Shown here one piece after another: positions 55,798 through 64,000 of a stretch of DNA of 64,000 bases. Source of the stretch: Mesorhizobium sp. M00.F.Ca.ET.216.01.1.1 (GTDB taxonomy: Bacteria; Pseudomonadota; Alphaproteobacteria; Rhizobiales; Rhizobiaceae); contig NZ_SADR02000008.1 of assembly GCF_004010325.2 (NCBI RefSeq), forward strand, positions 62,001 to 126,000, in the 5' to 3' direction. Both the position numbers and the translations under genes were made by a program. The notes beneath the pieces were generated by a model that was not told where the DNA came from, searched no databases, and was given only the letters and a program-made list of their open reading frames with translations. Within the stretch, counting starts at the first letter, position 1, and each line of letters starts with the position of its first letter.

Positions 55798-56040
55798 TTA
55801 CAACGCAACCTTGCGAACAGGTTTGCGGGAACGAGGCGGAATATCGCCTTTGTCACCGGGAAATGCCGCCAGCAATTGTCCGAAACTCGGTACCCGCGAC
55901 AGCCGTTGATAGTCTTCGAACGACAGGATCACGGCCTGCTTGCGGCCGTGACGTGTGATGATGGCAGGTTCTCCCGCGACCGCCTGATCGACCACCGCTG
56001 AAAGCGTGGCCTTGGCATCCTTCAATTGAATTTCGCGCAT
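55798..56040 (-). CDS. Phd-family antitoxin of the VapBC pair
   Basis: 80 residues with the prevent-host-death DNA-binding fold (MREIQLKDAKATLSAVVDQA, then VAGEPAIITRHGRKQAVILS). The C-terminal tail is basic (PPRSRKPVRKVAL) and should wrap the toxin. AGGA lies eight bases before the ATG at 56040. A perfect palindrome directly upstream is the likely autoregulatory operator. Confidence 0.92.
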   Translation of the reverse strand: MREIQLKDAKATLSAVVDQAVAGEPAIITRHGRKQAVILSFEDYQRLSRVPSFGQLLAAFPGDKGDIPPRSRKPVRKVAL

Positions 56041-56054
56041 GCTGCGTCCTAACT

Positions 56055-56073
56055 TATGACCATTGTGGTCATA
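56055..56073. promoter_or_regulatory. Toxin-antitoxin operator
   Basis: A perfect dyad TATGACCA - TTG - TGGTCATA lies 15 bp upstream of the antitoxin start. Position and symmetry fit the operator bound by the antitoxin dimer. Confidence 0.75.
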
Positions 56074-56107
56074 TAGCATTGCGGACCCTGTAGAACAAGA
56101 CGCTTGA

Positions 56108-56536
56108 TCAGCCTTCAACATTGGCCCGCAGCGCCGCCAGCACCTCCGCGAACTCCGCCAGCCGGTCGTCGGATAATCCCTTTCGCAGCCGCTTGTCGAA
56201 GGCGAACGCGGCGGTACGCAATTTCAGGAACAGCGCCTCTCCGGCTTCGGTCAGCTCCACCTGGTGGACCCGGCGATTCTCGGGATCGCGGCGCCGCGTC
56301 AGCAGGCCTTGCGTCTCCATGGCGTTGAGATGGTGGGTCAGCGTTGCGCCCCGAATGCCGATCATGCCGGCGAGCTCGCGCTGGTTGGCGAGTTCCCGCG
56401 ACTTGACCGACAGCAGAGTGACCCAGACCGGCAGCGTGCCGCCGGCCTCGACGAGGGCAGCGTCGAAGGCCTGAGCCACCAGCTTGGCGGTGCGGGCGAG
56501 ATTCATCCCGATTGGCGGGCGGTCAAAGAGCGTCAT
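56108..56536 (-). CDS. MarR-family transcriptional regulator
   Basis: 142 residues with the MarR winged helix (NQRELAGMIGIRGATLTHHL, then NAMETQGLLTRRRDPENRR). It is divergent from a small membrane protein gene across 117 bp, where a dyad overlaps the neighbour's promoter. It probably represses that gene and itself. The ligand is unknown. Confidence 0.9.
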   Translation of the reverse strand: MTLFDRPPIGMNLARTAKLVAQAFDAALVEAGGTLPVWVTLLSVKSRELANQRELAGMIGIRGATLTHHLNAMETQGLLTRRRDPENRRVHQVELTEAGEALFLKLRTAAFAFDKRLRKGLSDDRLAEFAEVLAALRANVEG

Positions 56537-56589
56537 GATCCGACACTAGAACAAGGCCAAGGCCTATGGAACTGGTTCGAGCTTATACA

Positions 56590-56618
56590 TTGACATCTAA
56601 TCATTTGATATCTATCTA
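56590..56618 (+). promoter_or_regulatory. Promoter with embedded MarR-type dyad
   Basis: TTGACA at 56590-56595 and TATCTA at 56613-56618, 17 bases apart, form a sigma-70-like promoter for the membrane protein gene at 56654. The spacer contains the near-perfect dyad ATCTAAT-C-ATTTGAT (56595-56609), a natural site for the divergent MarR repressor. Confidence 0.55.
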
Positions 56619-56653
56619 TATAGCTAGCGGTGGGCAAGAGAGGAAATGCGGTC

Positions 56654-57061
56654 ATGCAATATGTCTACATCATCGTCCTCGGCCTTCACGTCATGGCGGG
56701 TGTGTTCTGGGCCGGCACGACCATCGCGGTTGCCCGCGAACCGGAGATTCGGGCGGAACGTTTCTTCCGGCCGCAAATGGGCGCGGCCGGCCTGGTTTTC
56801 CTCACCGGTTTGCTGCTCTGGTATTTCTTCCACAACGGCTCTTTCGGCTCGATGGAGCAGGTCCTGGCGCTGGGCATCTTGACAGCCTTGATCGCCGCCG
56901 GGGTTCAGGGCGCGCTGGTCGGCTCCGCCAGCCGGCAGCTTGCCGGCGCTGATGCGGCGACGCAAACCCAGTTGCGCGCGAAGATGACAAGAGGCGAACG
57001 CATCGCCGGCGGGCTGCTGGTCATCACTGTGCTCTGCATGGCCACCGCCAGGATGTTTTGA
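56654..57061 (+). CDS. Small four-helix membrane protein
   Basis: 135 residues with four predicted membrane helices (about 3-22, 41-61, 70-88 and 114-132). I do not recognise a characterised family; it resembles small integral membrane proteins of unknown function related to DUF-type copper/haem-associated proteins. AGAGGAAA precedes the ATG. Control by the divergent MarR regulator suggests a stress or efflux-related role, which is inference. Confidence 0.75.
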   Translation: MQYVYIIVLGLHVMAGVFWAGTTIAVAREPEIRAERFFRPQMGAAGLVFLTGLLLWYFFHNGSFGSMEQVLALGILTALIAAGVQGALVGSASRQLAGADAATQTQLRAKMTRGERIAGGLLVITVLCMATARMF

Positions 57062-57207
57062 GCGGCCTGCCACAATCGCAATTGACAGATCGTACGGTGT
57101 CCGGCCGCAGGCCGGCGGCGTGCGCGGCGCGCAGACCGGACTGAGGTGCCTGGTGGCTCTCCGCACCGAGGTTCGACTGCGCGCCACCAATCGAGCGGTG
57201 ACGATCG

Positions 57208-59253
57208 TCAGATCCGCAAGCCAAACCTGATGCCGTCATAGATGGCGGCGTGGATGTTGCGCGAGGCCACCGCGTCGCCGATGCGCAAGAGCACGAAACC
57301 GCCTTGCGGATTGCGCTCGGGGAAGATGTCGCCGCCGCTGACCAGCCGTTCGTAATCGACCGCGCCGCCGTTCTTCGACAGCGGCTTCAGCGCCAGATAG
57401 AGGTCGTCGAGCGGCAGCGTGCCGTGCTCGACCACCACCTGGTCGACCCGCCGCTCGCCGCGCCAGCCGTCGGCGAAGTCGGAAGCAAGCTCGGCGACCA
57501 ATTGATTGCCCTCGTGCCGCACCGACCGCAGCCGTGTGTTGATGGTGATGGTGACGCCCTTCTCCTGGAAGGCGCGCATATAAGGCACGTGATTCATGCC
57601 TCCCATCTCGGGGGCGAAGAAGCGCTCCGGCGAAACCAGTTCCAGCCTTGCCCCGCTGTTTGCGATGAGCTCGGCGGCACCCATGCCCTGATGGCCACCA
57701 TTGTCGTCATAGAGCAGCACGTTTTCGGCCGGCTTGACGCTGCCTGCTATGATGTCCCAGCTCGAGGTGACGAGATTGTCGCCCGTCGCCAGCGGCGGAT
57801 TTTGCGGCAGGCCGCCGGTGGCGACCACCACCACGTCCGGCGACAGCGCCAGCACGTCGTCCTTCTCAGCCCAGGTGTCGTAACGGATCTCGACGCCGAG
57901 CCGGTCGAGCTCGGCCAACCGCCAGTCGATGATGCCGATCAGCTCCTTGCGGCGCGGATTCTGCGTCGCCAGCCGCACCTGGCCGCCGGCCTGGCTCGAT
58001 GCTTCCAGCACCGTCACCTGGTGTCCGCGCTCGGCGGCGACGCGCGCCGCCTCCAGCCCGCCGGCACCGGCGCCGACCACGACCACCTTCCGCTTCGGCC
58101 CTTCGGTCCTCGGGATGATATGCGGGATATCAGCCTCGCGACCGGTCGCCGCATTGTGGATGCACAGCGCCTCGCCGCCTTCATAAATACGGTCGAGGCA
58201 ATAGGTGGCGCCGACGCACGGTCGGATCTCGTGTTCGCGGCCCTCCATCACCTTCCTGACGATGTGCGGATCGGCGATGTGGGCGCGGGTCATGCCGACC
58301 ATGTCAAGCTTGCCGGTGGCGATGGCATGGCGTGCGGTGGCAACGTCGGAGATCCGCGCTGCGTGGAAGGTTGGGAATTTCGTCGCCGCCCTCACCTCGC
58401 CGGCAAAGTCGAGATGCGGCGACGAACGCATTCCGGTCACCGGGATGACCCTGGTTAGCGCCGCATCGGTCTCGATCGAGCCGCGGATGATGTTGAGGAA
58501 ATCGACCTTGCCGGAACCCGCCAGCCGCTTGGCGATCTCGACGCCCTCCTCTTTCGACAGGCCTTTCTCGAAATCCTCGTCGGCGACCATGCGGATGCCG
58601 ACGACGAATTTCTGGCCGACCGCCGCCCTCACCGCATCGAGCACCAAGCCGGTGAAGCGCAAGCGGTTGTCGAGCGAGCCGCCGAAATCGTCGTCGCGTT
58701 GGTTGGTGGCCGGCGACCAGAAGCCGTCCATTAGGTGACCGTAGGCCTCGAACTCGATGCCGTCGAGGCCGGCGGCCTGGCAGCGCTGGGCGGCTGCGGC
58801 GTAGTCGGCGACGATGCGCTCGATGTCCCAGTCCTCGATGGTCTTGGGAAAGGCGCGATGCGCCGGCTCGCGCACCGGCGAGGCCGACAGCACCGGCAGC
58901 CAGTCGGCCTTGTTCCAGCCGGTGCGGCGGCCGAGATGGGTGATCTGGATCATCACCTTGCAGTCATGCTCGTGGCAGGCGTCAGTCAGCTCGGCAAGCC
59001 ATGGCACGATCCTGTCGTCATAGACATGCAGGTTACCGAAGGCAGCCGGGCTGTCGCGCGAGACGATAGCCGAGCCGGCGGTCATGGTCAGCGCCATGCC
59101 GCCTTTGGCCTTTTCGGCATGATAGAGCCGGTAGCGCTGCTTCGGCATGCCGTCCTCGGAATAGGCCGGCTCGTGACTGGTCGACATGACCCGGTTCTTC
59201 AGCGTCAAATGTTTGAGCTGATAGGGCTGGAGAAGCGGATCGTTGGTGGTCAT
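57208..59253 (-). CDS. Trimethylamine-dehydrogenase-family FMN/FAD oxidoreductase
   Basis: 681 residues. An N-terminal old-yellow-enzyme barrel (FMN, ~1-345), an iron-sulfur loop, and a C-terminal NAD/FAD-binding half ([18 protein letters not shown]) give the layout of trimethylamine dehydrogenase, dienoyl-CoA reductase and N-methylproline demethylase. Fe-S cysteines are C346, C352 and C364, but the position of the second cysteine is A349. The TMADH residue that binds FMN covalently is not Cys here (STSHEPAY, H27-E28). Likely role: oxidative N-demethylation of a methylated amine, inferred partly from a nearby MttB-family gene. The stop lies 146 bp from the convergent membrane protein gene. 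Confidence 0.87.
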   Translation of the reverse strand: MTTNDPLLQPYQLKHLTLKNRVMSTSHEPAYSEDGMPKQRYRLYHAEKAKGGMALTMTAGSAIVSRDSPAAFGNLHVYDDRIVPWLAELTDACHEHDCKVMIQITHLGRRTGWNKADWLPVLSASPVREPAHRAFPKTIEDWDIERIVADYAAAAQRCQAAGLDGIEFEAYGHLMDGFWSPATNQRDDDFGGSLDNRLRFTGLVLDAVRAAVGQKFVVGIRMVADEDFEKGLSKEEGVEIAKRLAGSGKVDFLNIIRGSIETDAALTRVIPVTGMRSSPHLDFAGEVRAATKFPTFHAARISDVATARHAIATGKLDMVGMTRAHIADPHIVRKVMEGREHEIRPCVGATYCLDRIYEGGEALCIHNAATGREADIPHIIPRTEGPKRKVVVVGAGAGGLEAARVAAERGHQVTVLEASSQAGGQVRLATQNPRRKELIGIIDWRLAELDRLGVEIRYDTWAEKDDVLALSPDVVVVATGGLPQNPPLATGDNLVTSSWDIIAGSVKPAENVLLYDDNGGHQGMGAAELIANSGARLELVSPERFFAPEMGGMNHVPYMRAFQEKGVTITINTRLRSVRHEGNQLVAELASDFADGWRGERRVDQVVVEHGTLPLDDLYLALKPLSKNGGAVDYERLVSGGDIFPERNPQGGFVLLRIGDAVASRNIHAAIYDGIRFGLRI

Positions 59254-59311
59254 CGTCTTCCTGCTGTTTCAAATTGTGCTAATGAGCGACAAAAATTCAA
59301 GGATCCCGCTC

Positions 59312-59773
59312 ATGACCGAAACCAAAAACCTTACCCAGCTCGGCACCAAGGTCGAGACGCCGCAGAGCCCCGATGCAGCAGTCCTGGAGACCGTGCCGTT
59401 CGAGCGCGGCGACGGCCCGCCAGCGATCGTCCGCTTCACCTGCCCGGAATTCACCTCGCTCTGCCCAGTCACTGGCCAGCCGGACTTCGCCCATATCGTC
59501 ATCGACTATGCGCCCGACGCCGCGCTGGTGGAATCGAAGTCGCTCAAGCTGTTCATGACCTCGTTTCGCAACCATGGCGCCTTCCACGAAGAGTGCACCA
59601 TCATGATCGGCCGTCGCATTGTCGCCGCGACCAAGCCGCTGTGGTTGCGCGTCGGCGGCTATTGGTATCCGCGCGGCGGCATTCCGATCGACGTGTTCTG
59701 GCAGACCGGCGCGCCACCGGAAGGCGCCTGGCTGCCTGACACAGGGGTCGCACCCTATCGCGGGCGCGGGTGA
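59312..59773 (+). CDS. queF: NADPH-dependent 7-cyano-7-deazaguanine reductase
   Basis: 153 residues, short (YkvM-type) QueF of the tunnelling fold. Catalytic C51 and D58 are in [14 protein letters not shown], and the substrate/NADPH segment is [21 protein letters not shown]. It makes preQ1 for queuosine tRNA modification. The start at 59312 follows AAGGA; one at 59282 is an alternative. It is a housekeeping gene inserted between amine-type catabolic genes on the other strand. Confidence 0.96.
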   Translation: MTETKNLTQLGTKVETPQSPDAAVLETVPFERGDGPPAIVRFTCPEFTSLCPVTGQPDFAHIVIDYAPDAALVESKSLKLFMTSFRNHGAFHEECTIMIGRRIVAATKPLWLRVGGYWYPRGGIPIDVFWQTGAPPEGAWLPDTGVAPYRGRG

Positions 59774-59802
59774 ACAAGGACGTCCAAACACTTGATTTTG
59801 CA

Positions 59803-60987
59803 TCAGTTGAGCGGCAGCCGCCGGTAACGGCCGGGATTGTTCGGGTCATTGAAATGGCCCATCGGCCCGTGCTCGGCAAAGTGCCCGGCCCAGCGCTTCA
59901 TCGCAGCGGGGTCGAGTTCGACGCCCAGTCCGTTGCCCTCCGGCACGCGCACCGTGTTGCCGGTCTGCCGGAACGGACCGTCCTTGATGACATCGCCGAT
60001 CTGCCATCTAAACAGCGACTGCGACGCTTCGGTGATCCACGGCGTCGCCGCCACGACGTGCAGATAAGCCGCAGTCATGATGCCGAGATCGTTCGAATAG
60101 CACCAGAACCCCTTGCCCATCGCCTCGCAGGCGGCAATGAATTTCAGGGTTTTCGACAGGCCGCCGAGTGCCGCGAAATTGCAGACGAAATAATCCGGGG
60201 CGCCGAGCGCGACTGCTCGTCTGAGGTCGGGAATGTGGGTTGAAAACGGAATGCGCGAATGCTGGCGCAGCGCCGCCATCTCCTCGAAGGTCGCGACCGG
60301 ATCCTCGTAGTTGCGGATGTTGAATGGCTCGATCTCGCGCAGCACCCAGCGCGCCGTGGTCAGCGACCACTGCATGTTGGAATCGAGCTTGATCTCAGCC
60401 TTTTCGCCCAGCGTTTCGCGCAGCATCCGGACTGTCCTGATTTCGAGTTCGGGATCGCCCATGATCAGCTTGCCCTCGAAGATCGTCGAGCCGTGCTGCT
60501 CGCGCATCTTCAGGCAGTAGTCGACGATCGCTTCGGGCGTCATCTCGCCACCCGCCCCGCCCTGCGCGGGACGAAAGGCGAAATATTCCGAAAACGGAAT
60601 GTCCTTGCGCACCGCACCGCCAAGCAGCTTGTAGAGCGGCATGCCGAACACCTTGCCTCTGATATCCCACAGCGCCAGCTCGACGGCGCCGAACGCCACG
60701 GAGGCTGCATTCTCGCCAGTGTTGGCAGTGATCTGCCAGGGCGGCACACAGCGCGCCTCGCAATCGGCGATGTCGAGTGGATCGGCGCCGATCAGCGCCG
60801 GCGCGATCTCGGCCTTGATCACCTCGCCGAAATGCCACCATGGCGCCTCGCCCAGGCCGACCACGCCTTCGTCGGTCTCGACCTCGATGATCGACTTCGA
60901 GGCGCCGCCATAGAGGCCGGCCGTCCACCAGAACGGGGCATCGAACGGGACATTGACATGGGTGACGCGGATATTGGTGATCTTCAT
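59803..60987 (-). CDS. Enolase-superfamily protein, glucarate-dehydratase-like
   Basis: 394 residues with the capping domain and (beta/alpha)7beta barrel of the mandelate racemase/glucarate dehydratase group. Metal ligands can be placed at D202 (KLDSNMQW), E228 (NYEDPV) and the following acidic/amide region. The usual Lys-x-Lys base is K173-L-I175, so the second lysine is missing. The His of HSN is Y297 (CYSNDLG). The chemistry may therefore differ from sugar acid dehydration. The last coding bases face queF. It starts next to two small exported protein genes on the same strand. Confidence 0.85.
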   Translation of the reverse strand: MKITNIRVTHVNVPFDAPFWWTAGLYGGASKSIIEVETDEGVVGLGEAPWWHFGEVIKAEIAPALIGADPLDIADCEARCVPPWQITANTGENAASVAFGAVELALWDIRGKVFGMPLYKLLGGAVRKDIPFSEYFAFRPAQGGAGGEMTPEAIVDYCLKMREQHGSTIFEGKLIMGDPELEIRTVRMLRETLGEKAEIKLDSNMQWSLTTARWVLREIEPFNIRNYEDPVATFEEMAALRQHSRIPFSTHIPDLRRAVALGAPDYFVCNFAALGGLSKTLKFIAACEAMGKGFWCYSNDLGIMTAAYLHVVAATPWITEASQSLFRWQIGDVIKDGPFRQTGNTVRVPEGNGLGVELDPAAMKRWAGHFAEHGPMGHFNDPNNPGRYRRLPLN

Positions 60988-60994
60988 CGCTTGC

Positions 60995-61555
60995 CTATTC
61001 GCACTGATATTGGCTGAGCGCCCATTCGCCGGTCACCGACAGAAGGTCCATGATCTTCCAGTCGCCGTCGACCTTCTTGAACTTCCACTCCAGGCGGTGC
61101 GGATTGCCGGCGGCGACGAAGGCGACGACGACCTTGGCCTCGTCGCCCTTGACCGCTTCAATCGTCTTCAGGCTGTTGTCGATCTCAGCCTTCTCGTACT
61201 CCGCATTGTCGAGCGCCATGTTGGGATCGAGGCATTCGCCCTGCCCCGATTTCCGCAGCGCATCGCTCTTGTCGAGCACCGACTTCGCCGGATCGACGAA
61301 ATGGCTGCGCTGAGCCGGATCGAGCTCAAGCCCGGCATGTTCGTAGAACGGCTTCACCATCGCCGTCGGCGAACCCGGCTGCACCGGTGCGGCCGGCGCG
61401 CTTTCTGCCGGCGGCAAAGCAGCCGGCGGGTTTGCGGGCGCAGCACTCTCAGCCGGTGCGTTTGCAGGTGGCGCGCCGAACAAGCCCTGGGCGGCGGCGC
61501 CGCCCGCTGTCAGCAGGCACACGACCGAGAGCGCCACGAGGCGGGGGCGGGCCAT
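60995..61555 (-). CDS. Exported protein, DUF3828-like (paralog 1)
   Basis: 186 residues with a Sec signal (ALSVVCLLTAGGAAAQG) and a Pro/Ala-rich linker to about residue 60. A small domain then follows with two cysteines and WKFKKVDGDWKIMDLLSVTGEWALSQYQC. The last part parallels the next gene's product. Function unknown; the fold suggests an NTF2-like periplasmic domain. Its start lies within 5 bp of the upstream gene's stop, so the pair is probably one transcript. Confidence 0.78.
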   Translation of the reverse strand: MARPRLVALSVVCLLTAGGAAAQGLFGAPPANAPAESAAPANPPAALPPAESAPAAPVQPGSPTAMVKPFYEHAGLELDPAQRSHFVDPAKSVLDKSDALRKSGQGECLDPNMALDNAEYEKAEIDNSLKTIEAVKGDEAKVVVAFVAAGNPHRLEWKFKKVDGDWKIMDLLSVTGEWALSQYQCE

Positions 61556-61559
61556 CGCA

Positions 61560-62039
61560 TCACTCCGGGGCCTGACCGGCCAGGCATTCGAGCGCACTCA
61601 GCGTCCAGCCGCTGGTCTTCGAGGTGATGTCGGCGATCTTCCACTTGCCGTCGACTCTCTTCAGCGACCAGACCATTTCGCGTTTGGAATCATCGCCTTC
61701 CGGGAAAAGGCTGAACGTCGCCGTCACCTCGGCGCTGTCGCCGTCGACGGCCTCGGCGAGCTTCAGCGTTTTCGCCACCGTCTTCTGGTCGAAGTCCTGC
61801 GCGTCGAGACCCGGAGCGAAATCGATGCAGGGCACTTCGTCGGGCTTCGCCTTCTGCACCTGGTCGTTGAGATCGAACAGTTTCGTTACCGGTTCGGTGA
61901 AACGGTCGCGGTATTTGGCGTCGGCCTCGAATTTGACCGCCGGAACGTAGAAGAATTTCACGGCGTTGGAGGCCGGGCCGGCCAAGGCGGCCGCGGGCGC
62001 TGCGATCGAGAGGGCGGCGGCAAGCACAGTCAGTCTCAT
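61560..62039 (-). CDS. Exported protein, DUF3828-like (paralog 2)
   Basis: 159 residues with a Sec signal (MRLTVLAAALSIAAPAAALA). The mature part has SNAVKFFYVPAVKF, VPCIDFAPGLDAQDFD and WSLKRVDGKWKIADITSKTS, closely matching the downstream paralog in the final segment, including paired cysteines. Function unknown. It lies 119 bp from the solute-binding protein gene stop. Confidence 0.78.
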   Translation of the reverse strand: MRLTVLAAALSIAAPAAALAGPASNAVKFFYVPAVKFEADAKYRDRFTEPVTKLFDLNDQVQKAKPDEVPCIDFAPGLDAQDFDQKTVAKTLKLAEAVDGDSAEVTATFSLFPEGDDSKREMVWSLKRVDGKWKIADITSKTSGWTLSALECLAGQAPE

Positions 62040-62158
62040 CCGTTAATCTCCAGGCTTTCGTGGTGGGAACCGTTCAATACCACGAATCCTGTAACCCGGC
62101 TTTTTTGCGGCCCATAAATCCCCGAGCGCTGGCACAGATCACCGCCCCGGCAGCTCAC

Positions 62159-63808
62159 TCACGCGTCCAGCCAGACATTCTGGAGATCCATCTCGAAGGT
62201 CTGGTGGATACTGTAGTTCTTCACCTTCTTGTTCATGTGGCAGTACAGTTTCTGCCAGAACGGCTGAATGATGACGCCCGAATCCTGCAGGATCTGCTCG
62301 ACGTCCTTCATGACCTCGCGCCGCTTCTCCACGTCAACGAGCGAGAGAGCCTGCTTGAGCTTGGCGTCGAACTCAGGATTCGAGAACGCCGTTTCATTCC
62401 AGGCCTCGCCCGTGCGATAGCCAAGCGCCAGCACCTGAACGCCAAGCGGGCGCATGTACCAGATCGTCAGGGAATAGGGATATTTCGTCCAGTCGTTCCA
62501 GAAGGTCGAACCCGGCAGCACCGTGCGCTTCACCTTGATCCCGGCATCGCGCAGCTGGCCGGCAATGGCGTCGCCGGTGTTCTTCTGCCAATCGTCCTCG
62601 ACAGTGATCAGCTCATGCTCGAAGTCAGCCTGCCCGGCGTCCGCCATCAGCTTCTTGGCACCAGCGGCGTCGCGCGTTTTCTTGGGCAGCGGGTAGTATT
62701 CCGGATGAATCGGGCTGACATGGTGGTTCTCACCGACGGTCCCTCGCCCGGCATAGCCAAGTTCAAGCACCGCATTGTTGTCGACGGCCATCTGCAGGGC
62801 GTTGCGCGCCCGCTTGTCGTCATAGGGTTTGTGGGTGATGTTGGTGCGGGCAACGAGCGTCGTCGCCGTCGCGACCTCCGATTTCACCAGATCCATCTTG
62901 TCGAGAATGTCGATGAAGTCGGCGGGCGTCTCGGCGTTGAGGTCGATTTCGCCGGAGTCGAATGCATTCACCGAGGCGTTGAAGTCGGTTCCGTAGTCGA
63001 TGAATTCCACGCCGTCGAGCGGGGCTTCACCGCCCCACCACTTGCCATTTTCACGACGCTTGACGACCGCTTTCTGGCCAACCGAATAAGACACCAGCTC
63101 GAATGGCCCGGTGCCAATCGGCTTGGCGATCGGATCAGCGCCGTCGGCATCGAATTTGCGGTGGACGACGAGCGCCGGATAGTCGGTGAAGTTCGGGATC
63201 AGCGAGATGTCCGGTTCGTTCAGCTTAAGCTTGACCGTGTTGTCGTCGACCTTGGTGATCGCGCCATCCCTGGCCTTGCCGGTCTTTGCGTCGATCAGCG
63301 CGCCGACGCGTGCGGCCATGGAATTGCCGGAAACAGCTTTCTCGCACCAGCGCGTCAAATTGTAGACCACGTCATCGGCGTTGAAAGCATCGCCGTTGTT
63401 CCAGGTGACGCCCTTGCGCACATGCAAGACGTATTCGGTAGCGTCGTCATTGATTTCCCAGCTTTCGAGCAGAACCGGCTCGAATGTGAATTGGTGCGTG
63501 TAGCGGACAAGCGGCTCCAGCCAGGTGCGGGTGATGTTTGCCATCTCCACCCAGTCGTAAGTGCGCGGATCCTTCTGTCCCTTCACCGACATCGATACGC
63601 GCAGCGTTCCGCCTTTCTTCGGCTCTTCGGCCAAAGCCCGTTCCGGCACAGCAAGACCGATCATACCGTAGGCAAGGGCCGTCGATGCCCCGAAGGCGCT
63701 TGCCAGCGCCAGAAACTCGCGTCGATCCACTCGGCCTGCGCGCGCGTCGCTAGCCATCGTCTCGATGGCGCTCGGTACGCGATCACCGTTGCTTCTGAAG
63801 AGTGTCAT
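62159..63808 (-). CDS. Peptide/amine ABC transporter substrate-binding protein
   Basis: 549 residues of solute-binding family 5. It has a Tat-like signal ([20 protein letters not shown]). GGGAGGAAAAA precedes the ATG. It shares long colinear segments with the protein at 14418-16058 ([37 protein letters not shown]). It lies 30 bp after an MttB-family methyltransferase gene, so the ligand is probably a methylated amine or betaine rather than a peptide. Permease genes are not in the window. Confidence 0.92.
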   Translation of the reverse strand: MTLFRSNGDRVPSAIETMASDARAGRVDRREFLALASAFGASTALAYGMIGLAVPERALAEEPKKGGTLRVSMSVKGQKDPRTYDWVEMANITRTWLEPLVRYTHQFTFEPVLLESWEINDDATEYVLHVRKGVTWNNGDAFNADDVVYNLTRWCEKAVSGNSMAARVGALIDAKTGKARDGAITKVDDNTVKLKLNEPDISLIPNFTDYPALVVHRKFDADGADPIAKPIGTGPFELVSYSVGQKAVVKRRENGKWWGGEAPLDGVEFIDYGTDFNASVNAFDSGEIDLNAETPADFIDILDKMDLVKSEVATATTLVARTNITHKPYDDKRARNALQMAVDNNAVLELGYAGRGTVGENHHVSPIHPEYYPLPKKTRDAAGAKKLMADAGQADFEHELITVEDDWQKNTGDAIAGQLRDAGIKVKRTVLPGSTFWNDWTKYPYSLTIWYMRPLGVQVLALGYRTGEAWNETAFSNPEFDAKLKQALSLVDVEKRREVMKDVEQILQDSGVIIQPFWQKLYCHMNKKVKNYSIHQTFEMDLQNVWLDA

Positions 63809-63838
63809 TTTTTCCTCCCTTTTGTTCCCCTCACGTCT

Positions 63839-64000
63839 TCAACTAACGCTGTCTGGCAGCTTTTCCTCGCGTAGCGCGATCAAATCTTTGAGACCATCGG
63901 CGATACCCTCATCGAGCTTCGGCTCCTCATAATCCGCGAGCATGTTGCGCGCTTTCTCGCGACCGCGCGTGTCGTGGTCCTTGGCCCCTTCAGCCTTCCA
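63839..64000 (-). CDS. Trimethylamine methyltransferase (MttB)-family protein, C-terminal fragment
   Basis: The last 53 codons of a gene that enters from the right edge. The peptide (WKAEGAKDHDTRGREKARNM, then LADYEEPKLDEGIADGLKD) matches the C-terminal helix region of MttB-superfamily corrinoid methyltransferases. In aerobes without pyrrolysine these act on glycine betaine and related quaternary amines. It is upstream of and probably co-transcribed with the solute-binding protein gene. Only the end is visible, so subfamily cannot be set. Confidence 0.75.
   Translation of the reverse strand, partial: WKAEGAKDHDTRGREKARNMLADYEEPKLDEGIADGLKDLIALREEKLPDSVS

Noticed and set aside
1..64000. Prophage, integrative element, CRISPR array, rRNA or tRNA
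   Set aside because: No integrase, structural phage gene, spaced repeats or cloverleaf-type sequence was recognised on either strand.

Overview
The window is GC-rich, densely packed chromosomal DNA from an alphaproteobacterium of the order Hyphomicrobiales (Rhizobiales). It most resembles Mesorhizobium or a close relative. The evidence is the ndvB/ndvA cyclic beta-1,2-glucan pair, a NasS/NasT-controlled nitrate system, a complete five-step hut cluster, tdh/kbl, a zinc ABC transporter and many amine and amino-acid catabolic genes. Genus is an inference from gene content and style. I see no rRNA, tRNA, CRISPR array, insertion sequence or phage gene.

Layout. (a) 1-3.7 kb: nitrate assimilation on the minus strand, nasT-nasS, then a leader with a sigma-54 promoter, an ANTAR-type double hairpin and an attenuator, then nrtA and the start of the permease gene. 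(b) 3.8-4.3 kb: free methionine-(R)-sulfoxide reductase. (c) 4.4-9.9 kb: a LysR regulator divergent from a Tat-exported molybdenum hydroxylase operon (large subunit, 2Fe-2S subunit, a frameshifted di-haem cytochrome c, and a Tat-type metallo-beta-lactamase-fold hydrolase). (d) 10-19.9 kb: a GlxA/AraC-type regulator followed by a catabolic run: a DddP-like M24 enzyme, a cysteine hydrolase, an alpha/beta hydrolase, a solute-binding protein, a truncated cysteine hydrolase, a glutamine-synthetase-like ligase, and a lyxose-isomerase-like protein divergent from a D-threonine-aldolase-fold PLP enzyme. The substrate is unknown. (e) 19.9-31.4 kb: an isolated ccmC, then ndvA and the 8.6 kb ndvB. (f) 31.7-40.3 kb: hutD, hutU, hutG, hutH and hutI on the minus strand, divergent from hutF-hutC, with a perfect palindrome between them, then ridA. 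(g) 40.4-43.6 kb: a zinc ABC transporter with a Zur-like box, and a small sulfur-transferase-like protein. (h) 43.6-50.1 kb: tyrosine degradation (Lrp-type regulator / hppD; hmgA, an MBL hydrolase, a fumarylacetoacetate-hydrolase-family gene, a DinB protein; MarR regulator). (i) 50.5-52.9 kb: kbl-tdh threonine degradation, with a roughly 160-bp palindromic intergenic element. (j) 53.2-57.1 kb: a GGDEF-EAL protein, a VapBC toxin-antitoxin pair, and a MarR regulator with a divergent small membrane protein. (k) 57.2-64 kb: a trimethylamine-dehydrogenase-family oxidoreductase, queF, an enolase-superfamily protein, two related small exported proteins, a second solute-binding protein and the C-terminus of an MttB-family methyltransferase.

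How the parts fit. Most of the window serves nitrogen and carbon scavenging: nitrate, histidine, tyrosine and threonine, plus two less understood amine-like pathways (10-20 kb and 57-64 kb) that share paralogous solute-binding proteins. The most informative non-coding element is the nrtA leader. It combines NtrC/sigma-54-type initiation with NasT-type antitermination. The best candidate for an undescribed pathway is the GlxA-regulated cluster. Its M24 enzyme keeps every metal ligand of the DMSP lyase DddP, as I recall that family, but lacks DddP's catalytic aspartate.
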